A stretch of 37,273 nt of DNA from a virus: positions 1-37,273 of the IMG/VR virus record IMGVR_UViG_3300025645_000190; one strand, 5' to 3'. The notes below the pieces were generated by a model, which saw only the letters and a program-made list of their open reading frames with translations, searched no databases and was not told the DNA's origin. Positions 1 to 8,733 of this stretch are shown in pieces (position 1 is the stretch's first letter; the number at the start of each line of letters is the position of its first letter). The position numbers were made by a program, and so were the translations under genes.

Positions 1-389
1 TCTCCTCCTACTTCTACGTCAGCTTGTAGCTCTATAGAAGATCCAAAGTTATTATTTAGAGCTGCTGAAGCTACTCCTGCGCTTAAACTGTCGCCTTGTA
101 GGTATACTTTAGCTAATACTACTTCATCTGTGCTGCCAGTAAAGCTCTTAGATGTTATATTTACTCCAGTTAGAAGTACATCAGAGCCCTCATTGTTTCT
201 AAAAAGTATTACTGCCGATTCACTTCCTGAAGTAAGATTTGCAACTCCTGTCCCTATTTGGAATGATTTTCCTTTAAGAGCTTGAGATTGCTGCTCTGTT
301 TCAAAAATACCTTTTGTTCTGAGGTTATTATCAGCATCAACTTTAACTTTATTTCCTTTACCTGTTCCGTCTTTTATAATAAATTCCAT
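1..389 (-). CDS. DGTG-signature structural protein, 3' end cut by window
   Basis: Open from an ATG at 389 to the window edge, so the C-terminus is missing (129 codons seen). Residues 6-20 carry the signature KDGTGKGNKVKVDAD, which recurs at the N-terminus of the next genes on its right. The following stretch (GKSFQIG, then SGSESAVILFRNNEG) aligns by eye with the gene at 399-983, so the two are paralogues. Composition is beta-rich, with many T, S, G and N and no membrane segment. It lies in the tail/fibre operon. I infer a virion decoration or adhesin subunit; the exact role is unknown. Confidence 0.8.
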   Translation of the reverse strand, partial: MEFIIKDGTGKGNKVKVDADNNLRTKGIFETEQQSQALKGKSFQIGTGVANLTSGSESAVILFRNNEGSDVLLTGVNITSKSFTGSTDEVVLAKVYLQGDSLSAGVASAALNNNFGSSIELQADVEVGG

Positions 390-398
390 AATATTCCC

Positions 399-983
399 TT
401 ATATTAAATATGCTGTTATAGCTATTTTTATTGTTTGACTCGCATTTGATGTTGGAGGTGTAAAGTTTACGGCAATAGAGTTACCTTTTGCTAGGACTAT
501 TGCACTTGCATCAAAAGTAATTACAGTGGGAAAAGATGATCTTGTAGTTGTAGCAAATGTGTCGCCATTTGTTACAGCAGCCCCTTCTATTCCCTTATAT
601 ACACTAGCTTCTAGCTCTCTACTAGAACTAAAGTTTCTATTTTCTACTATACTAGCATTTGTAGCGTTAGTTATTAAAGTCCCTGTGCTAGGATTTTTTA
701 CTATCTTAACTTCACCTTCTCCAGAACCTCCTGTAGATCCTCCTAGTATGACGATAATCTCTTTAATTACTAGATGCTTTTCCTCATTGTTTTTAAGATA
801 TATTACTCCACTTTCATTACCTGTAGTTAAAGTAATAGAGCCAGAGTTTATATTATACGATTCGCCATTAAGTGCCGCATTAATTGAAGTGTCTTTAGAT
901 ACAGCATCAACATGCGCTCGGTTCTCACTATCTACTTTTACTCCGTATTCTTTTCCTGTAGAATCTATTAACTTAAAATCCAT
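399..983 (-). CDS. DGTG-signature structural protein (paralogue)
   Basis: 194 aa with a GGGGAG ribosome site just before the ATG. Residues 6-20 are a diverged copy of the family signature (IDSTGKEYGVKVDSE). The segment around residues 38-70 (NGESYNI, GNESGVIYLKNNEE) matches the neighbour at 1-389, and the C-terminal part contains LAKGNSIAVNF, similar to LKKGDTMSIKV in the gene at 986. It is a predicted all-beta protein without signal or membrane segments. It forms a tight run with its neighbours in the late operon. Probably a particle-surface or fibre-associated protein; function not assigned. Confidence 0.85.
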   Translation of the reverse strand: MDFKLIDSTGKEYGVKVDSENRAHVDAVSKDTSINAALNGESYNINSGSITLTTGNESGVIYLKNNEEKHLVIKEIIVILGGSTGGSGEGEVKIVKNPSTGTLITNATNASIVENRNFSSSRELEASVYKGIEGAAVTNGDTFATTTRSSFPTVITFDASAIVLAKGNSIAVNFTPPTSNASQTIKIAITAYLI

Positions 984-985
984 AA

Positions 986-1564
986 TTACTCCCCACTCGT
1001 TTCATAAACAAAAAGTGCAATATGTCCAGTATCTCCAATGTTCTTAGATTTTACTTTTATTGACATTGTATCGCCTTTTTTTAGAATCATAGCATCTTTA
1101 AAATCATAATAAACAGATGTATCGCTGCATATTAAATCTAATAGTTTTTGCCTCCCACTTTCATCTATAGTCATTGTAGAGCTTGCATTATAGGCATCTA
1201 CTGATAAGCTATTATTAGATGCTGCATTAACAGGAAATGCTGTTTGTAAAGATCCTCCTGAAGTATACTCCGTTTTGAATGAAAATTCAAATAAAGCTTG
1301 TCCATTATTTGAAGTAAGAGCTACGTCTTCTTTTCCGCAAGAAACAGAATCTATAATTAGAATATCATCTCCTGTATAAGTTATATGAGCCATAACCTCG
1401 AAAGTAGTAGCCGATGTTAATACTCTTTTAAAGTGTAGCTGATATGCACTACCTTCTCTAGATATTTTTGAAAATTCTGTTGAATTTACTGAATTTACTA
1501 GTAATCTATTTTCAGAATTTACTTTAGCTTTATTGCCTTTACCTGTTCCGTCTTCTATTATCAT
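986..1564 (-). CDS. DGTG-signature structural protein (paralogue)
   Basis: 192 aa, preceded by AGGAGA. The N-terminus MIIEDGTGKGNKAKVNSENR is the clearest form of the shared signature. After it comes a variable beta-rich body (REGSAYQLHFKR onward) and a C-terminal LKKGDTMSIKVKS strand. It ends 3 bases before the gene at 983, so the two are surely co-translated. In phages such short N-terminal blocks often attach different variable domains to the same site on the particle; here that is an inference. Confidence 0.85.
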   Translation of the reverse strand: MIIEDGTGKGNKAKVNSENRLLVNSVNSTEFSKISREGSAYQLHFKRVLTSATTFEVMAHITYTGDDILIIDSVSCGKEDVALTSNNGQALFEFSFKTEYTSGGSLQTAFPVNAASNNSLSVDAYNASSTMTIDESGRQKLLDLICSDTSVYYDFKDAMILKKGDTMSIKVKSKNIGDTGHIALFVYETSGE

Positions 1565-1572
1565 GATATCTC

Positions 1573-2163
1573 CTATTCCTTTAATCTTTTTACTATGTTA
1601 ACACTTAATGATATTACTTCCCCATCAGTAGCAACTCCGCCACCTTCAGTTTTATACCCCCACATTATTGTCTTATTTTTAGATAGTATATTAGTACCGT
1701 TCATATTTCTCTGAGAAGACTTTCTACTATCTGCCGGAAAAGAGTGGTATTGTGTTCCGCCAGTATATGTTAAATCTGAACTAGAATCGCTTGCTTTTAC
1801 CGTTAAATTAAACTGAGAGTTATCTGATCTATTCTTTTGTACAACTGCGCTGCTAGATATATCTGTTCCATTAACTAAAGTAGGATCAAATACTTGAGTA
1901 ATGATCAAATCACTAGGAGTTAAAGTATGTGGATCGATATAAATTCTAGTTACTTCAAGATCATAGTTTTGATCGTTATTAGTAATAGACATTAATGCTC
2001 CAGAATTAGCTGCTGCTAAATGGCACTCAAAATGGACAATAAACGATTCCCCTCTCTGTGCTGCTGCGTTTTCTGAAACAAGAGATTCGCTTTTAACCTC
2101 TAGTTGGTTATTTTCATTTACTTTAGCGGAATTATTAGTACCAGTTCCATCTTCTAAAATCAT
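1573..2163 (-). CDS. DGTG-signature structural protein (paralogue)
   Basis: 196 aa with an AAGGTGAT ribosome site. N-terminus MILEDGTGTNNSAKVNENNQ is near-identical in pattern to the gene at 986. The body begins RGESFIVHFECHL, parallel to REGSAYQLHFKR in that neighbour, and then diverges. No catalytic motif is seen. It sits in the same tandem array, which indicates local gene duplication. Likely virion-associated; function unknown. Confidence 0.85.
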   Translation of the reverse strand: MILEDGTGTNNSAKVNENNQLEVKSESLVSENAAAQRGESFIVHFECHLAAANSGALMSITNNDQNYDLEVTRIYIDPHTLTPSDLIITQVFDPTLVNGTDISSSAVVQKNRSDNSQFNLTVKASDSSSDLTYTGGTQYHSFPADSRKSSQRNMNGTNILSKNKTIMWGYKTEGGGVATDGEVISLSVNIVKRLKE

Positions 2164-2164
2164 A

Positions 2165-3196
2165 TTATATCACCTTTTTGAAACCGAACGCTACTGCATC
2201 AAAAGCATCAACTCCGGTAGTATTATCTTGTATTCTAATAATTAATTGTTCTTTTGATCCTGCTCTTAATCTAACTCCCCAAGGAAGTCCAAACATTTCA
2301 GAAAAGTCTAAAACAGGTATATAACCTTCCGAGTTACCAGAAGCATTTGCAATTCTAAGGGCATCATTAGAATTACCAAAACTAGGCTTTCCTTGACATA
2401 ATCTTAAAAAATCAAAGTTAGTTTTTAAGGCATTTCCTATTATTATTTCTCCGTTATCTAAATCAGAGTATATAAGTTGACAGCCATTAGTAAGACTTGT
2501 TATATTCCCAAACTTATCTGCTGTTGCATTTACATCTGCAATTCTTATAGACAATGAATCTATGAACTTGTCCACAGTAGAATCAGCCTTTATAGTAAAA
2601 TCTACAAATCCTGCAGAAGCATTAACTTTCATATCAGTACTTCCTGTAGAATCTACAAAAAACTCTTGAATAGGTATTAATATCGTCTTATCTTCTGATG
2701 ATGGTATTCTTTGATCTATTACTTTTAATGCATTGAATTCATTAACTTTAGTTAAATTTCCTAGTCCTGTACCGTCAGCTATATTTACAGTATTGTTAGT
2801 TAGCATTACTAATAGTTCTTTTATTTGTCCGAATTCTTCTTTTATTTCGTTTATATCAGATCTTCTTAAAGTTACAGGTAAGTCGAAATTATCTGGTATA
2901 TTAGTTATGATAGGATTTTCTGCGCTACCTAGTCCAGTTGTTCCAGAAGTAATTTCTATTTGAGAAGGGAAAAATCCTTTTATTAAATCTGTACCATCAG
3001 ATATACCTAAATCTACACTTCCATCATTTACGACGACATTTCCTGATCCTATTTCAGTTACAATGTTATCTGAAGCTGCCCAAAGTAAATAGTCTGTAGT
3101 AGGTATCGTATATGTTACAGGACTTGCAGGTATAGTGGTACCTGTATCTGCTATTGCTATTGAACTTCCTGTAGTATTTTTTAGTATCTTGCTCAT
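2165..3196 (-). CDS. Two-part structural protein with internal DGTG signature
   Basis: 343 aa. The N-terminal part (about 1-90) contains TTIPASPVTYTIPTTDYLLW and then DLIKGFFPSQ, a pattern I associate with phage structural proteins but cannot name. A short helical linker (about 108-135) precedes VNIADGTGLGNLTKVNEFNA, the same signature that opens the neighbouring genes, followed by a beta-rich body to the C-terminus. So a family unit has been placed behind an extra N-terminal domain. The ATG directly follows the stop of the gene at 3197. Confidence 0.85.
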   Translation of the reverse strand: MSKILKNTTGSSIAIADTGTTIPASPVTYTIPTTDYLLWAASDNIVTEIGSGNVVVNDGSVDLGISDGTDLIKGFFPSQIEITSGTTGLGSAENPIITNIPDNFDLPVTLRRSDINEIKEEFGQIKELLVMLTNNTVNIADGTGLGNLTKVNEFNALKVIDQRIPSSEDKTILIPIQEFFVDSTGSTDMKVNASAGFVDFTIKADSTVDKFIDSLSIRIADVNATADKFGNITSLTNGCQLIYSDLDNGEIIIGNALKTNFDFLRLCQGKPSFGNSNDALRIANASGNSEGYIPVLDFSEMFGLPWGVRLRAGSKEQLIIRIQDNTTGVDAFDAVAFGFKKVI

Positions 3197-3676
3197 TTAG
3201 TCAGTTCCTTGTAACTCTAATCCGCCTACTGCATTCTTTGCAGAACCGTTTATTATTCTCATTGCTAATTGTTTTGCTGTTGCAACACTCCAATTAACTG
3301 TAAATTCACCACCTGTAGATGATATTATACTAACTACACCTAAAGATGTCAAGTTAATCCCGTTTCCATCGTGAGAAAGTACTTCTATATCAAATGTTGA
3401 TGCATTTTGAACCGAGATAAAAACTCTAGTTACTGTTGCATTATTTATATAAACATATCTTCCAGATATATTAGAAGGAACTCCTTCACATTCTAGATAT
3501 GCATTAGGGGCTACATTCCCCCCTTTACCATACCCAAATCCGGGAGCTGCTGACGTAGCTACTAATTGAACTATTTCATCAATAGCCTCTTTAGTATCTT
3601 CAGCTATAAGACCAGAATCTGTGTTATCATATGGTACTTGAGTAGCTACTGGTGTAAATTCATCCCTTTTACTCAT
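3197..3676 (-). CDS. Fibre-like protein with YDNTDSGL repeat
   Basis: 159 aa. Residues 16-38 hold YDNTDSGLIAEDTKEAIDEI, the repeat widely found in phage tail fibres and also present five times in the 1131-aa fibre at 13543-16938. The rest is a predicted beta-sandwich (GRYVYINNATVTRVFIS, then TFDIEVLSHDG). The start overlaps the stop of the upstream gene as TAATG, so translation is coupled. Probably a small fibre or baseplate-associated subunit. Confidence 0.82.
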   Translation of the reverse strand: MSKRDEFTPVATQVPYDNTDSGLIAEDTKEAIDEIVQLVATSAAPGFGYGKGGNVAPNAYLECEGVPSNISGRYVYINNATVTRVFISVQNASTFDIEVLSHDGNGINLTSLGVVSIISSTGGEFTVNWSVATAKQLAMRIINGSAKNAVGGLELQGTD

Positions 3677-3981
3677 TAGGCTCTCTCCGCTATTCTTACA
3701 ATAACCGAGCTACTTACAGATAATATAAAAACTTTCTGTGAAGATGCTGCTTCATATGATTCTTTAGCATTTTTATATTGTATAAAACCTTTTGTACTAA
3801 CGTCAGAACTACTAGGAGTTTCACCATCGTCTGCAAAATACACGTAAAATTTTCCGTCCCCTTGCATAGTGATAACTTTTCTCTCTTCTAAGGCTTCTGT
3901 AGAGCTTTTTACTTCAACAGGAGTAGAATTGTTTATAGTTACAACGAATGGCTTAGAAGGTCCGTCTAGAGCCTCTATCAT
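3676..3981 (-). CDS. Hypothetical small late protein
   Basis: 101 aa, GAGGAA ribosome site. Predicted beta-rich (FVVTINNSTPVEV, KFYVYFADDGE, VFILSVSSSVIVRI). No family recognised. It lies between a helical 69-aa protein and a fibre-like protein in one coupled run, so it is probably a virion or assembly component. Confidence 0.75.
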   Translation of the reverse strand: MIEALDGPSKPFVVTINNSTPVEVKSSTEALEERKVITMQGDGKFYVYFADDGETPSSSDVSTKGFIQYKNAKESYEAASSQKVFILSVSSSVIVRIAERA

Positions 3982-3982
3982 A

Positions 3983-4192
3983 TTATTCCTCGTCTTTTGG
4001 TTCTATAACTTCTTTTAATTCTAAAATATTACTATCTATTTTAGGTAATAGTTCTTGTTGCATATAAGATAATAATTTAAAATATCCTATAACTTCTTGA
4101 GTGTTTACTTTAAACTCAGCTTTGCTTGATACAAAGTTTAAAAACTCAACTACTTTTTTCTTGTCGTCTTCATTAAAATTGTTACTGTTCAT
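3983..4192 (-). CDS. Hypothetical 69-aa helical protein
   Basis: Mostly helical and charged (EDDKKKVVEFLNFVSSK, then YMQQELLPKI). Preceded by AAGGAA about 8 bases from the ATG. Upstream is a hairpin whose loop contains a possible -35 box, so this gene may open its own transcript inside the late operon. No family recognised; it could be an assembly helper or coiled-coil adaptor. Confidence 0.7.
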   Translation of the reverse strand: MNSNNFNEDDKKKVVEFLNFVSSKAEFKVNTQEVIGYFKLLSYMQQELLPKIDSNILELKEVIEPKDEE

Positions 4193-4214
4193 AATAAATT
4201 CCTTTTTATTTTAT

Positions 4215-4244
4215 ATAATAGCATGTTTATAAGAGGGGTGTCAA
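4215..4244 (-). promoter_or_regulatory. Possible sigma70 promoter inside a hairpin
   Basis: On the minus strand TTGACA (4244-4239) is followed after 18 bases by TATTAT (4220-4215), upstream of the 69-aa gene. The TTGACA is exactly the loop of the hairpin described at 4233-4250. Confidence 0.4.
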
Positions 4245-4250
4245 CCCCTC
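4233..4250. other. Hairpin GAGGGG/CCCCTC between two late genes
   Basis: Perfect 6-bp GC-rich stem with a 6-base loop, just after the stop of the gene at 4264-5202. The U-run after it on the minus strand is poor, so it is a weak terminator at best, or an mRNA processing/stability element. Confidence 0.45.
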
Positions 4251-4263
4251 CTTTTACTAAAAA

Positions 4264-5202
4264 TTAACTTAATTCTAATGTTCTAAGTTCAGGAAGTGCT
4301 CCTGTTGATCCTACAAATTCAATATCTACTGCTGCTCCAGCTCTTAACATAATAGAAGCTTTTGGAGAAAGAGGATATCCGTTAGAGGCTGTTACACCAG
4401 ATTGACCAACGTAAACTCTCTTATTATCCATGTTCATAATATGTAAGTACTTTCTAGAAGCTAGCGGAGAAGCTACAACATCTTGTGCTGTACCTGCTAC
4501 ACTTAAAACATTTGCTGCTGAAGCAATTGCTGCATTAGCAAGAGCTGCATCAGAAGTCTCAAGAGCATTTACAATATTAACGTCAAGTGCTTGTTTCCCA
4601 CCTTCTAAAGTAGAAGTAAGAGCTGTTCCTGCTCCGTCATACATGAAAGATTGGATTGAGTCAGAAGCTGCTGTAATGTCACGAATGTCTAAATCAACAG
4701 CGTCTACAGTAATCGAGTTACCGCCGTCAGCAATGTTAACGTCATTTGTGATACTTGTTACAGTTCCTATATCCCAAACACCACCTTGGTGAGAAGTCAC
4801 AGAATCACTTAAGTAATCCAAGTCTCTTATGTCAAGATTTGCTGCCGTTACTACAATAGAATCATTAATAAGGTTTACATCTAGACCAATATCAAGTCCA
4901 TTTGTAGTTGACGTAAAAAAGTCTGTTCCGTCTCCTAATCTAATTGAGTCATCAATATGAGATAAGTCTACAGCTATACTTATAGGACTCTTAAGGTTTA
5001 CATCTAATGCTCCTGATGTTGATGTGATAGCATCTCCGTTACCATCTCTAATAGCAGCATCTACAGCTAATCGATCTACTAAATTACCATCCACTACGGT
5101 ATCAATTACTTTTCCATCTGATCCTCGTACGTAAGCTCCTACACTGTCGCTATGTGAAATTGATTCAGCATCTGTAGTGTCAAAAACTAATTGTTCTTTC
5201 AT
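4264..5202 (-). CDS. Repeat-rich virion protein (LDIRDL repeats)
   Basis: 312 aa after a strong AGGAGG site. The centre contains degenerate repeats: DVNLxxDSI, AANLDIRDLDYLSDSV, AVDLDIRDITAASDSI, each roughly 20-40 residues, with DGTD/DGNG/DGAG turns at about 52, 91 and 188. This resembles repeat proteins seen in many phage tail regions. The C-terminal 70 residues (RKYLHIMNMDNKRVYVG onward) look like a separate beta domain. Probably a fibre or tail decoration protein; structural role inferred from repeats and neighbours. Confidence 0.82.
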   Translation of the reverse strand: MKEQLVFDTTDAESISHSDSVGAYVRGSDGKVIDTVVDGNLVDRLAVDAAIRDGNGDAITSTSGALDVNLKSPISIAVDLSHIDDSIRLGDGTDFFTSTTNGLDIGLDVNLINDSIVVTAANLDIRDLDYLSDSVTSHQGGVWDIGTVTSITNDVNIADGGNSITVDAVDLDIRDITAASDSIQSFMYDGAGTALTSTLEGGKQALDVNIVNALETSDAALANAAIASAANVLSVAGTAQDVVASPLASRKYLHIMNMDNKRVYVGQSGVTASNGYPLSPKASIMLRAGAAVDIEFVGSTGALPELRTLELS

Positions 5203-5221
5203 AAGTACCCTCCTAAAGGTT

Positions 5222-5240
5222 CATGCTACTTATTAGCATG
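5222..5240 (-). other. Hairpin after the 341-aa gene
   Basis: CATGCT and AGCATG form a 6-bp stem around a 7-base loop, immediately after the stop of the gene at 5241. No U-run follows, so it is not a convincing terminator; it may stabilise or slow the transcript between two genes. Confidence 0.35.
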
Positions 5241-6266
5241 TTATTTCCAAGTGACTATTTCCATAGTCATATTATTTTTTGTTGTTGTAAAATATATAGT
5301 ATTTGTGCCGCTTTCTAAAACTAAATTTTCTTCTTCATACACAACACCTCTATTTTTTGTTATGTAAGGACCGTTAGACACATATGATATTGTATATCTT
5401 GCTCCATGATCTCTTACATTTATTTGAAATCTTTTAGTGTCAATAGGGAGAGATATGCTATATTCTTCTCCTGCTACTGGCATAGCAACATTAATTATAC
5501 TAGGATCTTTCCCTATTAAGGAATCTAAATTTACAGATATGTTATCTGCATTAACAGTAACTTCATCTCTCTCTACATCAAAACTAGCCGTATATGGATT
5601 GTATAATAATCCTTTTAACTTATTTCCGTTATATATAGGACTTCCGTCAACGTCATACTGTAATTCTACTCCTCCTACATAAAAACTTTCACCTGCATTT
5701 TTAGCATCTGCTAGAAACCCAGTAGATCCTACGTTTACTAGTTCAGCTTCTCCAAATTGGTAATACTCTAAATCTACATAACTAGATAATAAATTATTAC
5801 CTATTACAGAAAATTCAGGTAAATTTCCAATTGCTTTCTTAGAAGCAAAAGATACTACAGAAGCAGCATCATTTAAAGAGAGATTGATACTGTATTCTAC
5901 GTCTCCAATTCCGGGAGCTGTTCCTATACCTTCTACGGTATAGTAAAATACATGTGTTTTTTTAGATATATATTCTTGTAAAGTAAAATATGTTCCAGCT
6001 AGGTCTCCATTATTATCAGCTCTAAAGTTTATTCTATGTCTTGCAGGGTAAGTCGCTTGGTAGTATTCTACTTTTGTAGGTCTATCTTCGCTATCTAGTT
6101 CTTGAACAAAATGTGTATAAGCGTCGGATAATATAGTAGTCGTAGCATATTGTCTATATGCCGATTTCAACTCTGAAAAAGCTGCTTTATCCGTTTGACT
6201 TCCATCAAGCTGAGTTTGCTTAACATTCCTAAAGTCTAATTTGTTATTTACTTTGTTAAAGCTCAT
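5241..6266 (-). CDS. Hypothetical tail-region protein, 341 aa
   Basis: No family recognised. The N-terminus is helical (TQLDGSQTDKAAFSELKSAY) and the rest is beta-rich, with aromatic repeats such as VEYYQATYPARHRINFRADN and VFYYTVEGIGTAPGIGDVEY. The C-terminus ends in alternating strands (ENLVLESGTNTIYFTTTKNN). It follows the 630-aa fibre gene by 10 bases in the same operon. A beta-sandwich tail or adhesin subunit is the likely class. Confidence 0.78.
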   Translation of the reverse strand: MSFNKVNNKLDFRNVKQTQLDGSQTDKAAFSELKSAYRQYATTTILSDAYTHFVQELDSEDRPTKVEYYQATYPARHRINFRADNNGDLAGTYFTLQEYISKKTHVFYYTVEGIGTAPGIGDVEYSINLSLNDAASVVSFASKKAIGNLPEFSVIGNNLLSSYVDLEYYQFGEAELVNVGSTGFLADAKNAGESFYVGGVELQYDVDGSPIYNGNKLKGLLYNPYTASFDVERDEVTVNADNISVNLDSLIGKDPSIINVAMPVAGEEYSISLPIDTKRFQINVRDHGARYTISYVSNGPYITKNRGVVYEEENLVLESGTNTIYFTTTKNNMTMEIVTWK

Positions 6267-6276
6267 TAAAATCCTT

Positions 6277-8169
6277 TTACACTATGCTAGTAGTAATAGC
6301 TCTGTATGATATGTTTCCTGATACGAAACCTGTATACGCTCCTGAGCTATATGTTATTTGTCCGTTATTGTCTATATTAAAATCTATAAATGAATCGTCT
6401 CCCACTGAAGATTGACTAATTTCCCAACTAGTACCTTTATTTATTCCTTCTATTCTAACTTGCTCAAATACATCTGTAGTAGCATCTATGTTGATTGATA
6501 TTAATGCACTAAAAGATCTAACTTCTAGGCTGTTAAAAGCTAATCCAGAAACGATTGTGTCTGTTTGCGATTCTAGTATTTGATCTGAAGATTCTGATAT
6601 GTCTCCATTACTTGATCCTAAACCTAATACATCACCTATTTTTATTTTTTTATGTTCATCTACACTTGCATCATACATAACCATAAAGTCTGAAAGGTTA
6701 TCTATTTCTGTTTGCTCATCTAGCTCTTGTACAGCTAATGATATTAGAAGATCGTTTTGTAAACTACCTCCTCCTTGTAAACCATCTGTAGTTATAATCG
6801 ACGACTTAGAGTTGTCAACATATGATTTAGTTGCTGCATCTTGATTATCTATAGGGTCTGCTAAAAAAGTTATTCTTTGATTATTCATGTTGATGTCATA
6901 ACGTAAATCTATTCCAAATTCACTCATTATAGCTATAGTATTATCGTTAGTATCATTTATAACTACATCATTTCCTGTTATAAAAACGTTACCTCTAGAT
7001 CCTCCATTTACAGTACTTCCTGAAAATACATAAACATCTCCACTTCTTCCACCTTGCACTCTACCTGAACTTAATGCTGCATATCCAGAATCTCCTGAAT
7101 TTAATGGATCTACTATTTGACCAGACCCTGACCAATAATTACCAGACGAGAATAATTGGTCTCCAAAAACATTACCAGATATTATACTAAGTCCTCCAGA
7201 ACTCTCATTTCTAGTTGAACCTGAAAATATTGTTAATGGACCAGAAGCTTCTCCAAATATAAGTTCTTTACCTCTTATTACTACAGGAGTTCCTACTCCT
7301 TTTGCAAAAGTTATATCAGAAGGGAAGTTGTACTGTCCTGTCGCTAGGTTTGGTTGTAAATTATCTAAGGTTATGTTAGCTTTATCATCACCTAAAGATA
7401 CTATAAAAGAATCTAATTGAGTGATAGCTCCTTGTACGTTGTCTTCTGATATGTTAGTTCCAGTTGGGTCATATTCTATTGTTTTGTTAAATAAGCTTTG
7501 TGTATGAGTTGATGTGATAATTTCACTTTCATCACCTATCTCACCTACTGACATCTTAGATGCTAGAGATGAGTCGTATCCTAAAATGACATCTGTTGCA
7601 TCAGTCATTTCAATTCTAATACCTGATTGTTGAGTATTAGCTGTGCTTTGTGTTCCATTCTTGTTAACTGTTATATTAGCATCTGCTACTTCTAGTATAT
7701 CTGTATCTATATATGTTAAAGTTCCTTGTACTGTTAAGTTTCCGGGAATTGTTATGTTATCTGAGTCATCAATTATAACCCCAGAGTTCTTTATTTGCCC
7801 TTCTGTGCCATCAAACCTAGTAACTGCGTTGTCTGTGCTAGATACTGCAGTAACCTTCAAATTCAGCTCTTCTTGAACCTTCTGTGAAGACCATAAAGAG
7901 TCATTAGCAGTAGCTAAATCGTTCACAGGTCTATGTTCATTTACATCATAATTTAATAATGAGTTATGGTCTATCTCAGTTTCATCTACATCTATTATTA
8001 ATCTTTCTATAAGTCCCGGATCTTCAACAGTAACTATTACTTTAGGAGAAGCCGCTCCAACTTTTTGTTCTAAAAACTCATGTTGTTTATCATCTATAGA
8101 CACTTTAAGTTTTTTATCGTCTACTCCGGCTCCTGCTGATAGGTTAACCGTTCTGTAAGTATTTGCCAT
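6277..8169 (-). CDS. Tail fibre protein
   Basis: 630 aa. Around residues 140-170 is NLTVQGTLTYIDTDILEVAD, a segment common to tail fibres of many phages. Fibre motifs TQSLFNKTIEY (about 224-234) and AATKSYVDNSK (about 443-453) follow. A glycine/serine-rich repeat region (about 300-400: SGNYWSGSG, GGRSGDVYVFSG) separates them. The C-terminal 90 residues (GTSWEISQSSVGDD, NNGQITYSSG) match the ends of the proteins at 13543 and 16991, so they share one module. Likely a trimeric receptor-binding fibre. Confidence 0.85.
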   Translation of the reverse strand: MANTYRTVNLSAGAGVDDKKLKVSIDDKQHEFLEQKVGAASPKVIVTVEDPGLIERLIIDVDETEIDHNSLLNYDVNEHRPVNDLATANDSLWSSQKVQEELNLKVTAVSSTDNAVTRFDGTEGQIKNSGVIIDDSDNITIPGNLTVQGTLTYIDTDILEVADANITVNKNGTQSTANTQQSGIRIEMTDATDVILGYDSSLASKMSVGEIGDESEIITSTHTQSLFNKTIEYDPTGTNISEDNVQGAITQLDSFIVSLGDDKANITLDNLQPNLATGQYNFPSDITFAKGVGTPVVIRGKELIFGEASGPLTIFSGSTRNESSGGLSIISGNVFGDQLFSSGNYWSGSGQIVDPLNSGDSGYAALSSGRVQGGRSGDVYVFSGSTVNGGSRGNVFITGNDVVINDTNDNTIAIMSEFGIDLRYDINMNNQRITFLADPIDNQDAATKSYVDNSKSSIITTDGLQGGGSLQNDLLISLAVQELDEQTEIDNLSDFMVMYDASVDEHKKIKIGDVLGLGSSNGDISESSDQILESQTDTIVSGLAFNSLEVRSFSALISINIDATTDVFEQVRIEGINKGTSWEISQSSVGDDSFIDFNIDNNGQITYSSGAYTGFVSGNISYRAITTSIV

Positions 8170-8181
8170 TTTGTTCCCCTA

Positions 8182-8538
8182 TTAGTGTCTACGTTTAGCT
8201 GTCCAAAGTATTCTTTGAACGTCTATGCTTCCTGAAACTACTTCAATCTTTATTCTTAAGTATCTTGTACCTGTTCCAAATATATCTACAATGTCTGAAC
8301 CTTCTGGATCAGTTATAGTCTGCTCTGAGTCTATCACAGTAGAATATGCTAGTCCATCGTTACTAACTTCTAGAAATATCTTCATTTCTACGTTAGATCC
8401 GTTATTATATATTGTTTGAATTGAACATTCTTCTTCTCGATTAGAGATATCAATAGCATCTGTAACAAATGTTGTGTTTATTGTAGTTGGAGTGTCTATT
8501 AACTCCTTTACAAGGATCGAATCTAATACATTACTCAT
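8182..8538 (-). CDS. Small beta-sandwich tail protein
   Basis: 118 aa. Pattern KIFLEVSNDGLAYSTVIDS followed by GTGTRYLRIKIEV and ending WTAKRRH resembles discoidin-like or jelly-roll modules used in phage tails, where a perturbed-strand and a RYLRIKI strand are typical; the assignment is by eye. The start overlaps the end of the holin-like gene, GGAG ribosome site. Role likely in tail or fibre assembly. Confidence 0.75.
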   Translation of the reverse strand: MSNVLDSILVKELIDTPTTINTTFVTDAIDISNREEECSIQTIYNNGSNVEMKIFLEVSNDGLAYSTVIDSEQTITDPEGSDIVDIFGTGTRYLRIKIEVVSGSIDVQRILWTAKRRH

Positions 8539-8732
8539 TTTTTAACTCCGTTTATTTTCTTCTTTATAGTATCTGTTATATGTTCTACTACATTAGATGC
8601 CATAAAAGCACTCACTGTAGCAGATATTAATTCTGTCATTTCTTTTCCATTTATCAATTCACATAACCTAAATGATATTGCTATTATTATAGTGATTATA
8701 ATTATTATAAATTTTCTTTTTCCTTTAAGCAT
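8535..8732 (-). CDS. Holin-like small membrane protein
   Basis: 65 aa. A basic start (MLKGKRK) is followed by a strong hydrophobic helix at about 8-23 (rich in I), then a loop with E/N/K and a second, weaker helix at about 35-50 (LISATVSAFMASNVVEHI), ending in a lysine-rich tail. Size, charge distribution and position in the late operon suit a holin that opens the cytoplasmic membrane at lysis. No endolysin is recognisable next to it, so other roles such as membrane anchoring remain possible. Confidence 0.6.
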   Translation of the reverse strand: MLKGKRKFIIIIITIIIAISFRLCELINGKEMTELISATVSAFMASNVVEHITDTIKKKINGVKK

Positions 8733-8733
8733 A

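Noticed and set aside
526-1047. Plus-strand frame of 173 codons opposite two late genes
   Set aside because: It is a mirror of genes with strong ribosome sites and family similarity. Its product has random hydrophobic runs, and no plus-strand promoter or ribosome site is seen. The same holds for other plus-strand frames within 1-25889.
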